In this document: positions 21,000 through 32,214 of the stretch, piece after piece
Layout: every line of letters begins with the position of its first letter
Position numbering within the stretch: the first letter of the stretch is position 1
DNA from: Streptomyces indicus
GTDB taxonomy: Bacteria > Actinomycetota > Actinomycetes > Streptomycetales > Streptomycetaceae
Length of the DNA stretch: 64,000 nucleotides
Direction: 5' to 3'
NCBI RefSeq assembly: GCF_900100315.1
Contig: NZ_FNFF01000003.1
Span: forward strand, 1-64,000
The notes under the pieces: model-generated
The model's database searches: none
Told to the model about the DNA's origin: nothing
The model's input: only the letters and a program-made list of their open reading frames with translations
Program-made: the position numbers and the translations under genes

Positions 21000-23900
21000 C
21001 GACCGTTCCCCTCGGGTGTGGTGCTGGGTGCGGTGTCTTCGGCCGCTGCTTGATCGTCCGCCGGGGCATCGGCGGGGGGTGGTGCGGTGGTGTCCGGCTC
21101 CGTGTCCGCGTCCGGGGTGCGTGCCTCGGCACCCGGCGTGGGGCGCGCGTCGTCCCGTACGGGGTCGCGGGTCTCGTCGCGTACGAGGCCGGGTGACTCC
21201 TCCCGTACGAGGCCGGGTGACTCGTCCCGTACAGGATCCGGCGTCTCGTCGCGTACGAGCGTCGGGCGCCGACCTGCCGTGTCCGTCCCGGCCGTCGACG
21301 TCCCGACCCTCTCCATCCCGGCCGTCTCCGCGCTCTCGCCCGTCTCCACGCGGCCGCGCTGCCAGCCGCGCTGGAGCGAGGCCATGCGGCTGCGGACCTC
21401 GTCCGCGTCGCGGTCGGCCGCGGGCTCGGTGCGCTCCCGCGTGGTCTGCGCGGCGTCCGAGGTCTTCAGCTGGGGCGCGAGGCTGGCCTGGCGGACGCGG
21501 CGGGGCAGGATCTGCGTGGGCGTGTCGACGGGGCCGGCTCCGCGGTCCTCGGCGGATCCGGTGCGGCCGTCGGCACGCTCGCGTTCGCGCCGGCGCTCCG
21601 GCTCGACGGGGCCCGTGCCGGACGGTTGGGCGTCGGCCGGCTGCGCCTCGGCGGCCCCGGCCGCAGCGGACCTGGCGTCCGAGGGCTTGCCGTCGGGCCG
21701 TTCGCCCAGGGTGCGGCCGTGGGAGCTGATGAGTTTGGGGGTACGGCGCCGGGGCAGCGGCACCAGACCGTCCACCCCGCGCGGTGCCCCGCCGTCGGGG
21801 CGTACCGTCTCCCCGCCCTGCTCACGGGCGTCCCGCGCCTGCTGGTGCTGTTCGCCCGTGGCCTCGGTGAGGTGGCGGCGCGGCCGGAACAGGCCGCCGC
21901 GCTCGCTGTCCTCGTCCTCCAGGTCGAGGGCGCCGCCGAGGTTGCCGAGCACGCCGCGGCCCGGCGCGGCGGCCGGAGCGGGTGCGCCGTCCAGGCCCTC
22001 GAGGCCCAGCGGCGCCTCCAGCTCCACCGGGCCGTCGAGCACGTCGCCGCCCAACGGCGCGGGAGGCAGCGTCAGTTGGGCCAGCCGCGCCTTGCGGTCC
22101 GCGTCCCGCTCCATGGCCTCCAGGTCGACCCGCAGACCCGAACCCTCGGTGTCCGAGGGATCGGTGAGCAGCGCTTCGGGGATGAAGACGACCGCGGTGG
22201 TGCCTCCGTAGGGCGACTGGGTGAGCGAGACGCGCACGCCCTGGCGCTGGGCGAGCCGGCTGACCACGAACAGGCCGAGCCGGTCGGTGTCGGAGAGTTC
22301 GAACTCGGGCGTCTCCGCGAGCCGCAGGTTCGCCTCCAGGAGCGCCTCGGAGGTCATGCCGAGGCCGCGGTCGTGGATCTCCAGGGTGAATCCGCTGCCG
22401 ACGCGCTCGCCGACCACCTGCACGGCGGTGTGCGGGGGCGAGAACACCGTGGCGTTCTCCAGGAGTTCGGCGATCAGGTGCGTGAGGTCGGCGACCGCCG
22501 TGCCCTGCGCGGCGATCCGCGGCAGGCGGCGCACCTCGATCCGCTCGTAGTCCTCGACCTCGGCGACGGCCGCGCGCACGACGTCCATCAGCTGCACCGG
22601 CTTGCGCCACTGCCGCGAGGGCGCGGCGCCCGAGAGGATCACCAGGCCTTCGGCGTGCCGGCGCATCCGGGTCGTCAGGTGGTCCAGGCGGAACAGGTCC
22701 TCGAGTTCCTCGGTGTCCTCGGTCCTGCGCTCCATGGTGTCGAGCAGGGTGAGCTGCTTGTGCAGCAGGACCTGGCTGCGGCGGGCGAGGTTCACGAACA
22801 CCTCGGAGACGCCGCGGCGCATCTCGGCCTGCTTCACGGCCGCGTCGACGGCCGCGCGCTGCAGGGTGTTGAGGGCCTGGCCGACCTGGCCCATCTCGTC
22901 CTTGTCGTGTTCGAGGAGGGGCGCCTCGGTCTCGACGTCGACGTGTTCGCCGGCGGCCAGGCGGCGCATCACGCCGGGCAGCCGTACGCCCGCGGCCTCG
23001 TGGGCGTCGTCGCGCAGATGGGTCAGGTCGCGGACCAGTCCGCGGCCGATACGGATGGACATCACCAGGGCGAAGACCAGGGCGAGCAGGCCGAAGAAGC
23101 CGACGAGCACCGCCTTGACGAGGACCCCGATGGCGACCGGTTCGACGCGTTCCTTGTAGCGGTCGCCCGCGGCCTTGGTGAGGTCGCCGACGTCGTCGAG
23201 GGCCCGGCCGGCCGCGGCGTCCCAGGCCCGTGCGGTCAGGCCGCCGGGCTTCTCGTCGCCCGCGCCGACCACGGCCTTCTCGGCCTCCAGGAGCGCGGTG
23301 ACCGAGGCGCTGTCCCAGAAGCCCTCGAAGCGCGCCTGCTCCTCATCGGGCAGCGCCTCCAGACCGCTGGCGTAGGTCACCTCGCGCTGGGCGAGCAGCG
23401 CCTCCGCCTGGTTCCAGGCGCCCTTGTCGTAGTGGCGTACGCGCAGCGCCCCGGCCATGACCGCGTCCTCGCGGGACAGGAGTTCACGGCCGCGGGCCAG
23501 CACGATCAGGGAGCGGGCCTGCCGGTCCATCTGGAGGTTGTCCATGGCGTGGGTGGCCATGAGGTAGCTGAAGCAGGGCTCGATGAGCCGCGTGTACTGC
23601 TCGAGCGCGCTCGACCGGCTGACCTGTCCGTCGTCGACGGAGCGGCGCAGGGAGTCGAGGGTGTCGAAGGCCTCGATGATGGCGTCGAGGCGGCGGTTCG
23701 AACCGTCGTCCATGATGTCGCGCACGTCCTCGTCGCCCGCGGACGAGCGGATGCGCTCCACCATCTGGTCGGTGACCGCCCGCTTCTCGGCGAGATCGGT
23801 GCGGTCCTCGGCGTTGCCCCGGTCCGCAAGGTGGACGAGCGTCTGCCGGCGTTCCTCCTGGATGACACGGATCGTGTCGTCCAGCGGATAGCCGATCTCG

Positions 23901-24046
23901 TCCACGATCGTGGCCACATCGAGGAGTTGTACCGCTTCCCGGCCCGTGATGTACGTGCCGTAACCCCAGACGACGGTCAGCGACAGCAGCGGCACCAGGA
24001 GCAACGCCACGATCTTCCGGCGGATGGACTTCCCGCGAAAGCGCAT
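20996..24046 (-). CDS. cvnA: conservon sensor histidine kinase-like protein, CvnA family
   Basis: About 1016 aa. A first membrane helix (IVALLLVPLLSLTVVWGYG, near 14-32), an extracellular nitrate-sensor-like (NIT) domain to about residue 300, a second helix (VLVKAVLVGFFGLLALVFAL), a HAMP linker and a HATPase_c domain (LIAELLENATVFSPP, HDRGLGM). No clear phospho-accepting histidine box is visible, as in other CvnA proteins. The last 300 residues are disordered, charged and repetitive, with five 8-residue repeats of the LVRDETPD kind. Start ATG 24046 with GGGGGAGG just upstream; ATG 24058 is an alternative. Confidence 0.92.
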   Translation of the reverse strand: MRFRGKSIRRKIVALLLVPLLSLTVVWGYGTYITGREAVQLLDVATIVDEIGYPLDDTIRVIQEERRQTLVHLADRGNAEDRTDLAEKRAVTDQMVERIRSSAGDEDVRDIMDDGSNRRLDAIIEAFDTLDSLRRSVDDGQVSRSSALEQYTRLIEPCFSYLMATHAMDNLQMDRQARSLIVLARGRELLSREDAVMAGALRVRHYDKGAWNQAEALLAQREVTYASGLEALPDEEQARFEGFWDSASVTALLEAEKAVVGAGDEKPGGLTARAWDAAAGRALDDVGDLTKAAGDRYKERVEPVAIGVLVKAVLVGFFGLLALVFALVMSIRIGRGLVRDLTHLRDDAHEAAGVRLPGVMRRLAAGEHVDVETEAPLLEHDKDEMGQVGQALNTLQRAAVDAAVKQAEMRRGVSEVFVNLARRSQVLLHKQLTLLDTMERRTEDTEELEDLFRLDHLTTRMRRHAEGLVILSGAAPSRQWRKPVQLMDVVRAAVAEVEDYERIEVRRLPRIAAQGTAVADLTHLIAELLENATVFSPPHTAVQVVGERVGSGFTLEIHDRGLGMTSEALLEANLRLAETPEFELSDTDRLGLFVVSRLAQRQGVRVSLTQSPYGGTTAVVFIPEALLTDPSDTEGSGLRVDLEAMERDADRKARLAQLTLPPAPLGGDVLDGPVELEAPLGLEGLDGAPAPAAAPGRGVLGNLGGALDLEDEDSERGGLFRPRRHLTEATGEQHQQARDAREQGGETVRPDGGAPRGVDGLVPLPRRRTPKLISSHGRTLGERPDGKPSDARSAAAGAAEAQPADAQPSGTGPVEPERRRERERADGRTGSAEDRGAGPVDTPTQILPRRVRQASLAPQLKTSDAAQTTRERTEPAADRDADEVRSRMASLQRGWQRGRVETGESAETAGMERVGTSTAGTDTAGRRPTLVRDETPDPVRDESPGLVREESPGLVRDETRDPVRDDARPTPGAEARTPDADTEPDTTAPPPADAPADDQAAAEDTAPSTTPEGNGR
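21147..21266 (-). repeat. 24-bp tandem repeat in the cvnA C-terminal tail
   Basis: Five copies of a 24-bp unit (plus strand type gactcgtcccgtacgaggcc + 4) encode 8-residue repeats (LVRDExPx) in the acidic, disordered tail of CvnA. The period is exact, so the frame is kept; copy number is expected to vary between strains. Confidence 0.75.
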
Positions 24047-24428
24047 GGCCTCCCCCATAACGGCCCCCGGCAGGGAGCGCGACGTCAGAAACGGCGTGAG
24101 CCTACTACTGCCACTCGAACAACTCGAAGGGGTGTCCGACACCCTTTCGCATCCGACTCCCTTCCGTGCGTACCGAGTTGTCCCCCCTTACCGCCACATC
24201 ACCGCCCTTTCCGCGGCCGGACCCACCCGTCGAGTTCTCGCCACAACTGAATTGCTCTTGGCCGGAATTACTCGAACCGACCGGTTCGGCCGGGAATCTT
24301 TCCAGGGCGCCGGTCGTCACTACGAACGGGAAGACGGGGCACACGTTCAGGCGGCACTCCGCATGACAGCGGAGTGAACCGGGTCAAATCCGGGCAGCTA
24401 CTGATGAGTCGGACCCGATAGGGAGCGG
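24047..24428. promoter_or_regulatory. divergent promoter region, cvnA / membrane protein
   Basis: 382 bp, less GC-rich than its surroundings, with no credible gene. An inverted repeat CACTCCGC-atgaca-GCGGAGTG lies at 24355-24376, about 50 bp before the rightward gene, and may be an operator or hairpin. I cannot place either promoter with confidence. Confidence 0.45.
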
Positions 24429-25034
24429 ATGCGTCCGACTGTGGGGAGTGGGAGTGACGTGCTGATGGGGACGGCGGAGCGGCGGGGGCCTGGCGGCGAG
24501 CTGTGGGTCGAGGAGCCGGTGGGGACGCGCAGACTGCCCGATCCGGTGCGCACCGCGGCGGTGCGGGCCGTGATTCTGGGGTCGTTGACGCTGATCGCGA
24601 CGACGGTGGCGTTCTTCTGCACCGTCGCCGGCTCGTCGCTGGCGTTCCCCATGGTGCTCGCCAGCGTGGGCGGCACCGTGGTGTCGACCTGGGGCGTCCT
24701 CGACGTCTGGGTGACGCGCCAGGTGTGGAACCAGCGCCATGGCGTGGTCTCCACCCCGCGCAGCACCGCGCGCAGGCTGCGCAAGGAGCGGCGTCAGGCA
24801 CGGCGGCAGGCGCGGCGGTCGGGGAGCGGGTCGGCTAGGGCGCGGCCTGCGAAGGCTTCGACTTCGAGCCCTGGAGCGGCTCCGGCTCCGGCTCCCGCAT
24901 CGGGCCCCGCGTCAGCTCCTGCGTCAGCTCCCGCGGCGGCTTCGGTTCCGGCGGCAGCGCCCGCCGTGGCCCCGGCTCCCGTCCCGGGACCGGCCCGTTC
25001 GCCGCGGGAGGACGCGGCGGGCATACGGGTCTGA
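24429..25034 (+). CDS. small membrane protein with Ala/Pro-rich cytoplasmic tail
   Basis: 201 aa (or 189 if ATG 24465 is used). Two adjacent membrane segments: AVRAVILGSLTLIATTVAFFCTVA and SLAFPMVLASVGGTVVSTWGVLDVW, then a basic stretch (RRLRKERRQARRQARR) that should lie in the cytosol, then a low-complexity Ala/Pro tail of about 60 residues. No family recognised. It is divergent from the conservon and stands alone, ending before the convergent Rieske ferredoxin gene. Confidence 0.7.
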   Translation: MRPTVGSGSDVLMGTAERRGPGGELWVEEPVGTRRLPDPVRTAAVRAVILGSLTLIATTVAFFCTVAGSSLAFPMVLASVGGTVVSTWGVLDVWVTRQVWNQRHGVVSTPRSTARRLRKERRQARRQARRSGSGSARARPAKASTSSPGAAPAPAPASGPASAPASAPAAASVPAAAPAVAPAPVPGPARSPREDAAGIRV

Positions 25035-25100
25035 ACTCCCGTGCGGGCCCTGGGAGATGCTCGGGCGTGCGGGCCTGACCCCGCACGCCCGCAGGCTCCC

Positions 25101-25421
25101 TCAGGCCACCCCCTCCTGCTCGGCCGGCGGCTCCACATGGATCACGCCGTCGATCACGGCGACGCGGTGCGTGCGGACGGGACGGCGCGCCGGCAGGCAG
25201 CTGGGTTCGCCGGTGCGCAGGTCGAACGAGGCGGCGTGCAGCGGGCATTCCACCCGGCAGTCCTCGATCCAGCCCTCGGACAGCGAGGCGTCCTGGTGCG
25301 TACAGGTGTCGTCGAGGGCGAAGAGCTCGCCGTCGCTGTGGAAGACGGCGATCGGGGGTTCGGTCTCGACGCGGACGGCTTCACCGTCGGGGAGGTCGTC
25401 GACAGGGCAGACGGGAATCAT
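25101..25421 (-). CDS. Rieske-type [2Fe-2S] ferredoxin
   Basis: 106 aa, a single Rieske domain like the ferredoxins of ring-hydroxylating oxygenases. The cluster ligands are in CTHQDASLSEG and CPLHAASFD (C-x-H ... C-x2-H). Start ATG 25421 with GGGGG upstream. It is divergent from the iclR gene and on the far side of it from the Rieske oxygenase at 32215, for which it could be the electron donor. It could equally be an assimilatory nitrite-reductase small-subunit-like protein acting elsewhere. Confidence 0.85.
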   Translation of the reverse strand: MIPVCPVDDLPDGEAVRVETEPPIAVFHSDGELFALDDTCTHQDASLSEGWIEDCRVECPLHAASFDLRTGEPSCLPARRPVRTHRVAVIDGVIHVEPPAEQEGVA

Positions 25422-25623
25422 GGGGCCCCCAGTGCGGACGGACGGGGAGGGTCGAGGTCGCGAGCCGCCGTGACGGCTCCGGGGAGGTGTCGTGGCGCGG
25501 GTGCGTGTGCCGGTGGCGGTTCGCGGGATCCGACGAGCGGTGACGGACGGGGTCCGGCCTTGCGGTGATCCGCAGCGCAGTCCGCCGGAGCGGTACCGCG
25601 CGTACGACCCTTCGGTAACATCG

Positions 25624-25661
25624 TGTTGCGCACGGCGCGTTGGAGCGCGCTCTGCGCAACA
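25624..25661. promoter_or_regulatory. inverted repeat upstream of iclR, candidate autoregulatory site
   Basis: TGTTGCGCA (25624-25632) and TGCGCAACA (25653-25661) are perfect inverted copies separated by 20 bp, in the 322-bp region between the Rieske ferredoxin and iclR starts. The same octamer GCGCAACA occurs twice upstream of mscR, which makes it a good candidate for the binding half-site of the IclR protein. Nothing else stands out in 25422-25743. Confidence 0.5.
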
Positions 25662-25743
25662 GAATCCGGGCGGGAAGCGCATCACGTCAAGCACTTCCCG
25701 CGGAAGCGGCCCGGACCGGCCGCCTGGGGGTGACCAGCGAGCG

Positions 25744-26604
25744 ATGAGCAGCAGGCGGGACCGGGCCCGGGACAACGGCTCCGGCACGGGCGAGTCGCCC
25801 GGGCAGCGGGCCGCTTCACCCGCGCGCGGACCCCGTTCGGCCAAGGCGCAGGCGAGTTCGGTGCAGTCCGTTGAGCGCGCCGTGAGCGTCCTCGAGATCC
25901 TGGCGGAACAGGGGGAGGCGGGCGTCACCGAGATCGCCGAAGAGCTCGACGTGCACCGCTCCACCGCCTTCCGGCTGCTCGGCGTCCTGGAGAACCGGGG
26001 CCTGGTGTCCCAGGCGCAGGACCGCGGCAAGTATTTCCTCGGCGCGGGTGTGCTGCGGCTGGCCGGGGCGGCGGCCGTACGGCTGGACATCTCGCAGGAG
26101 GGCGCGCCCCTGTGCCGTGAACTCGCCGACGAGCTGGGCGAGACGGTGAACATCGCGGTCCTCGACGACGACGCGGCGGTCAACATCATGCAGGCCCGCG
26201 GCTCGGCCTCCGTGACGGCCCAGAACTGGCTGGGACGCCGCACCCCGCTGCACGCCACCTCCAGCGGCAAGGTGCTGCTCGCCCACCAGCCGCCGGCGCT
26301 GCGCGAGGGCCTGCTCGCCCGCACCCTGCCCCGCTTCACCGACCACACGGTGACGGGCGCCGGTGCGCTGCGCGACCAGCTGCGGACGATCGAGGAGCGC
26401 GGATTCGCCCTCGCCATGGAGGAGTTGGAGATCGGGCTGACGGCCGTGGCCGCGCCGGTACGGGCGCACGACGGCAAGGTGATCGGGGCGCTGAGCATCT
26501 CGGGGCCGGTGTTCCGGCTGACCGAGGAGCGCCTGCGCGAGCTCGCGAAGCGGGCCGTGGACCGGGCGGACGAGCTGTCCCGGCGGATGGGCTACGCGCT
26601 GTAG
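25744..26604 (+). CDS. IclR-family transcriptional regulator
   Basis: 286 aa. Winged helix-turn-helix at about 40-105 (SVERAVSVLEILAEQGEAGVTEIAEELDVHRSTAFRLLGVLENRGL, read in parts) and the IclR effector-binding domain after it (WLGRRTPLHATSSGKVLLAHQPP ... GLTAVAAPVRAHDGKVIGALSISGP). It sits directly upstream of the formaldehyde/betaine genes on the same strand and most likely controls them and itself through GCGCAACA sites. ATG 25744; the frame is open upstream but lacks start signals. Confidence 0.9.
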   Translation: MSSRRDRARDNGSGTGESPGQRAASPARGPRSAKAQASSVQSVERAVSVLEILAEQGEAGVTEIAEELDVHRSTAFRLLGVLENRGLVSQAQDRGKYFLGAGVLRLAGAAAVRLDISQEGAPLCRELADELGETVNIAVLDDDAAVNIMQARGSASVTAQNWLGRRTPLHATSSGKVLLAHQPPALREGLLARTLPRFTDHTVTGAGALRDQLRTIEERGFALAMEELEIGLTAVAAPVRAHDGKVIGALSISGPVFRLTEERLRELAKRAVDRADELSRRMGYAL

Positions 26605-26665
26605 CCGTCCCGGGCGCTCCGGCCGAACACGGTCAACACCGCCCAGAACCGCGCCCGTCGCCCCC

Positions 26666-26732
26666 TTGACGGTTTCCGCACGCCGTTCCCACTATGTCTC
26701 TCATCGCGCAACACTTCGTGCAGAGCGCAACA
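26666..26732 (+). promoter_or_regulatory. mscR promoter with two GCGCAACA repeats
   Basis: TTGACG (26666-26671) and CACTAT (26690-26695) are 18 bp apart, a reasonable vegetative promoter. Two direct copies of GCGCAACA (26706-26713 and 26725-26732), 19 bp apart, lie just downstream of the expected start site and end 13 bp before the mscR ATG. A protein bound there would block transcription. The octamer matches the half-sites upstream of iclR. Confidence 0.5.
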
Positions 26733-26745
26733 GTTGGGGTGAGTC

Positions 26746-27831
26746 ATGTCGTACGAGGTCCGTGCCGTCGTCGCCATGAAATCCGGTGCGCCGGTCGAGG
26801 TGCAGACGATCAGGGTCCCCGATCCCGGACCCGGCGAGGTCCTGGTGTCCGTGCAGGCCTGCGGGGTGTGCCACACCGATCTGCACTACCGCGAAGGCGC
26901 GATCAACGACGAGTTCCCGTTCCTGCTCGGCCATGAGGCTGCGGGCATCGTGGAGGTGGTGGGCGAGGGCGTCACCGACCTCGCGCCCGGTGACTACGTG
27001 GTGCTCGCCTGGCGCGCGCCCTGCGGCAGCTGCCGTTCCTGTCGCCGCGGCCGCCCCTGGTACTGCTTCGATTCGCGCAACGCCGCCCAGCCGATGACGC
27101 TCCTGGACGGCACTCCGCTCAGCCCGGCGCTGGGCATCGGCGCCTTCGCCGAGAAGACCCTGGTCGCGGCCGGGCAGGCGGTGAAGATCGACCCGGCCGC
27201 GCGGCCCGAGGCCGCCGGGCTCATCGGCTGCGGTGTGATGGCCGGTTACGGCGCGGCGGTGAACACGGGCGGTGTCTCGCGCGGCGACACCGTCGCGGTG
27301 ATCGGCTGCGGCGGTGTGGGCGACGCGGCGATCGCCGGGGCCTCGCTCGCGGGTGCCCGGCGCGTCATCGCGATCGACATCGACGACCGCAAGTTGGACG
27401 GCGCCACCCGCTTCGGCGCCACGCACACGGTCAACGCGCAGGGCACGGACCCCGTCGAGGCGGTGCGCGAACTGACCGAGGGCTTCGGCGTCGACGTGGC
27501 CATCGACGCGGTCGGCCGGCCCGAGACCTTCAAGCAGGCCTTCTACATGCGCGACCACGCGGGCACGGTGGTGCAGGTCGGCGTCCCCGACCCGCGGATG
27601 ACGCTGGAACTCCCGCTGATCGACGTGTTCTCGCGCGGCGGCGCGGTCAAGTCCTCCTGGTACGGGGACTGCCTGCCGAGCCGGGACTTCCCGATCCTCA
27701 TCGACCAATTCCTCAGCGGAAAGCTGGACTTGAACGGATTCGTGTCGGAGACCATCGCCCTCGAACAGGTCGAGGCGGCCTTCACGAAGATGCACCGCGG
27801 CGAAGTCCTCCGCTCGGTAGTGGTTCTCTGA
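26746..27831 (+). CDS. mscR: S-(hydroxymethyl)mycothiol dehydrogenase (mycothiol-dependent formaldehyde dehydrogenase)
   Basis: 361 aa zinc-dependent medium-chain dehydrogenase. It oxidises the spontaneous adduct of formaldehyde and mycothiol with NAD+, the actinomycete counterpart of the glutathione route. Catalytic zinc: CGVCHTD and GHEAAG; structural zinc: [15 protein letters not shown]; Rossmann motif GCGGVGDAA. Length and sequence match the mycobacterial MscR/AdhE2 type. Its stop overlaps the next start (TGATG), as for the mscR-Rv2260-type pair in mycobacteria. Here it probably detoxifies the formaldehyde made by the demethylases downstream. Confidence 0.93.
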   Translation: MSYEVRAVVAMKSGAPVEVQTIRVPDPGPGEVLVSVQACGVCHTDLHYREGAINDEFPFLLGHEAAGIVEVVGEGVTDLAPGDYVVLAWRAPCGSCRSCRRGRPWYCFDSRNAAQPMTLLDGTPLSPALGIGAFAEKTLVAAGQAVKIDPAARPEAAGLIGCGVMAGYGAAVNTGGVSRGDTVAVIGCGGVGDAAIAGASLAGARRVIAIDIDDRKLDGATRFGATHTVNAQGTDPVEAVRELTEGFGVDVAIDAVGRPETFKQAFYMRDHAGTVVQVGVPDPRMTLELPLIDVFSRGGAVKSSWYGDCLPSRDFPILIDQFLSGKLDLNGFVSETIALEQVEAAFTKMHRGEVLRSVVVL

Positions 27832-28457
27832 TGACGGCGAACGGCCCGGTGCGCGCCGAACGGGTCGTCACCTCGGGGACCTTCAGCCTCGACGGGGAGA
27901 CCTTCGACGTCGACAACAACGTCTGGCTGATCGGCGACGACGCCGAGGTCCTGATCGTCGACGCCGCGCACGACGCCCCGGCGATCCAGGCCGCCACCGC
28001 CGCGCGCCGGGTCACCGCCGTCGTCTGCACCCACGGCCACGACGACCACATCGGCGCGGCCGTCGAGCTCGCCGGGCTCACGGGTGCGCCGGTGCTGCTG
28101 CACCCCGCCGACCGCGAGCTGTGGTCGGCGGTGCACCCGGACCGCAAGCCGGACGGCGACCTCACCGACGGCCAGTCCCTGGAGGTCGCGGGCGTCTCGG
28201 TGCGTGTGGTCCACACCCCGGGCCACACCTGGGGCAGCTGTTCGCTCCATGTGCCGTTCCTGGACGCCGTGTTCACGGGCGACACGCTGTTCCACGGCGG
28301 TCCGGGCGCGACCGGCCGTTCGTACTCGGACCGCCCGACCATCGAGACCTCGATACGGAAGCGGCTCCTGGTCCTACCGGCCGGCACCGTCGTCCACACG
28401 GGCCACGGTCAGGACACGACCATCGGCGCGGAACGCGCCAACGTGCCGCACGCCTAG
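27831..28457 (+). CDS. metallo-beta-lactamase-fold hydrolase paired with MscR
   Basis: 208 aa. The metal-binding motif THGHDDH, followed by HTPGHTWGS and GDTLFHGG, is complete for a glyoxalase II-like fold. It is translationally coupled to mscR (TGATG overlap), and this pairing is conserved in actinobacteria, so it probably hydrolyses the S-formyl-mycothiol made by MscR to formate and mycothiol. That last step is inference from context. Confidence 0.9.
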   Translation: MTANGPVRAERVVTSGTFSLDGETFDVDNNVWLIGDDAEVLIVDAAHDAPAIQAATAARRVTAVVCTHGHDDHIGAAVELAGLTGAPVLLHPADRELWSAVHPDRKPDGDLTDGQSLEVAGVSVRVVHTPGHTWGSCSLHVPFLDAVFTGDTLFHGGPGATGRSYSDRPTIETSIRKRLLVLPAGTVVHTGHGQDTTIGAERANVPHA

Positions 28458-30968
<2,511 letters not shown>

Positions 30969-31024
30969 GCGGCCTTGACATCCTGCTGTCGATCGGCCGC
31001 CACGGCCGCTGAGGAGGCCCCACG

Positions 31025-32200
31025 GTGTCCCGCACCAGCTCCCCCACCCGCACCTACGACGTGATCGTTCTCGGACTCGGCGGCATGGGCAGCTCCGCCG
31101 CCTGGCACCTCGCCGAGCGCGGGGTGCGGGTGCTCGGCCTGGAGAAGTTCGGCCCGGCGCACAACCGCGGCTCCAGCCACGGCGGTTCGCGGATCACCCG
31201 CCAGTCGTACTTCGAGGGCGCCGCGTACGTCCCGCTGCTGCTGCGCGCGTACGAGCTCTACGAACGGCTGGAGAAGGAGACCGGCCTGGACATCGCCACC
31301 CTGTGCGGCGGCGTGATGGCCGGCCTGCCCGACAGCCGCACGGTCGCGGGCTCCCTGGAGTCGGCCCGCACCTGGGATCTTCCGCACGAGCTCCTGGACG
31401 CGGCCGAGATCCGCCGGCGTTTCCCCACCCTCTCCCCCGCGGACGACGAGGTCGCCCTGTACGAGGCACGGGCGGGGCTGCTCAAACCGGAGAACACCGT
31501 CACGGCCCAGCTCCGCCTCGCCGAACGCGCGGGCGCCGACCTGCACTTCGAGGAACCGGCACTCCGTTGGGAGGCCTTGGGCGACCATGTCCGCGTCGAG
31601 ACCGCCCAAGGGACCTACACCGCGGGGCAGTTGGTGATCTGTCCGGGTGCGTGGGCGCCCCAGATCCTCTCCGGGCTCAGTCTGCCGATCACGATCGAGC
31701 GGCAGATCATGTACTGGTTCCAGCCGGCCGGCGGGGTGGAGCCGTATCGTCCGGAACGCCATCCCATCTACATCTGGGAGGACTCCGCGGACGTCCAGAT
31801 CTACGGCTTCCCGGCGATCGACGGTCCGGACGGCGGCGCGAAGGTCGCCTTCTTCCGCAAGAACGGCGCACCGTGCACCCCCGAGACCATCGACCGGACC
31901 GTCCACCGGCACGAGATCGACGCCATGGCCGCGCAGGCCCGGCGTCATCTGCCCACGCTGCCGGGGACGTTCCTGCGGGCGGCCACCTGCATGTACTCCA
32001 CCACGGACGACGAACACTTCGTGATCGCCCGGCACCCCGGTCATCCGGACGCGGTGACCGTGGCCTGCGGATTCTCCGGGCACGGCTTCAAGTTCGTGCC
32101 CGTCGTCGGCGAGATCCTGGCCGATCTCGCGCTGCGGGGTGCGACGGAGCACCCCATCTCACTCTTCGACCCGCGACGGTTCGCGCCGCCGCCCGTGTGA
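31025..32200 (+). CDS. monomeric sarcosine oxidase / N-methyl-amino acid oxidase (MSOX/MTOX family)
   Basis: 391 aa flavoprotein. FAD-binding [13 protein letters not shown] near residues 17-29, [13 protein letters not shown] typical of MSOX/MTOX, and Cys in [12 protein letters not shown], which corresponds to the cysteine that holds FAD covalently in bacterial monomeric sarcosine oxidase. It should oxidise sarcosine to glycine, formaldehyde and hydrogen peroxide. GTG start at 31025 with GAGGAG upstream, 56 bp after the DMGDH-like gene. Confidence 0.88.
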   Translation: MSRTSSPTRTYDVIVLGLGGMGSSAAWHLAERGVRVLGLEKFGPAHNRGSSHGGSRITRQSYFEGAAYVPLLLRAYELYERLEKETGLDIATLCGGVMAGLPDSRTVAGSLESARTWDLPHELLDAAEIRRRFPTLSPADDEVALYEARAGLLKPENTVTAQLRLAERAGADLHFEEPALRWEALGDHVRVETAQGTYTAGQLVICPGAWAPQILSGLSLPITIERQIMYWFQPAGGVEPYRPERHPIYIWEDSADVQIYGFPAIDGPDGGAKVAFFRKNGAPCTPETIDRTVHRHEIDAMAAQARRHLPTLPGTFLRAATCMYSTTDDEHFVIARHPGHPDAVTVACGFSGHGFKFVPVVGEILADLALRGATEHPISLFDPRRFAPPPV

Positions 32201-32214
32201 GAGGCCCCACCGCC

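Noticed and set aside
24105..24344. 79-aa minus-strand frame between cvnA and the membrane protein gene
   Set aside because: No ribosome site, no conserved motif, and it occupies the only place available for the two divergent promoters.
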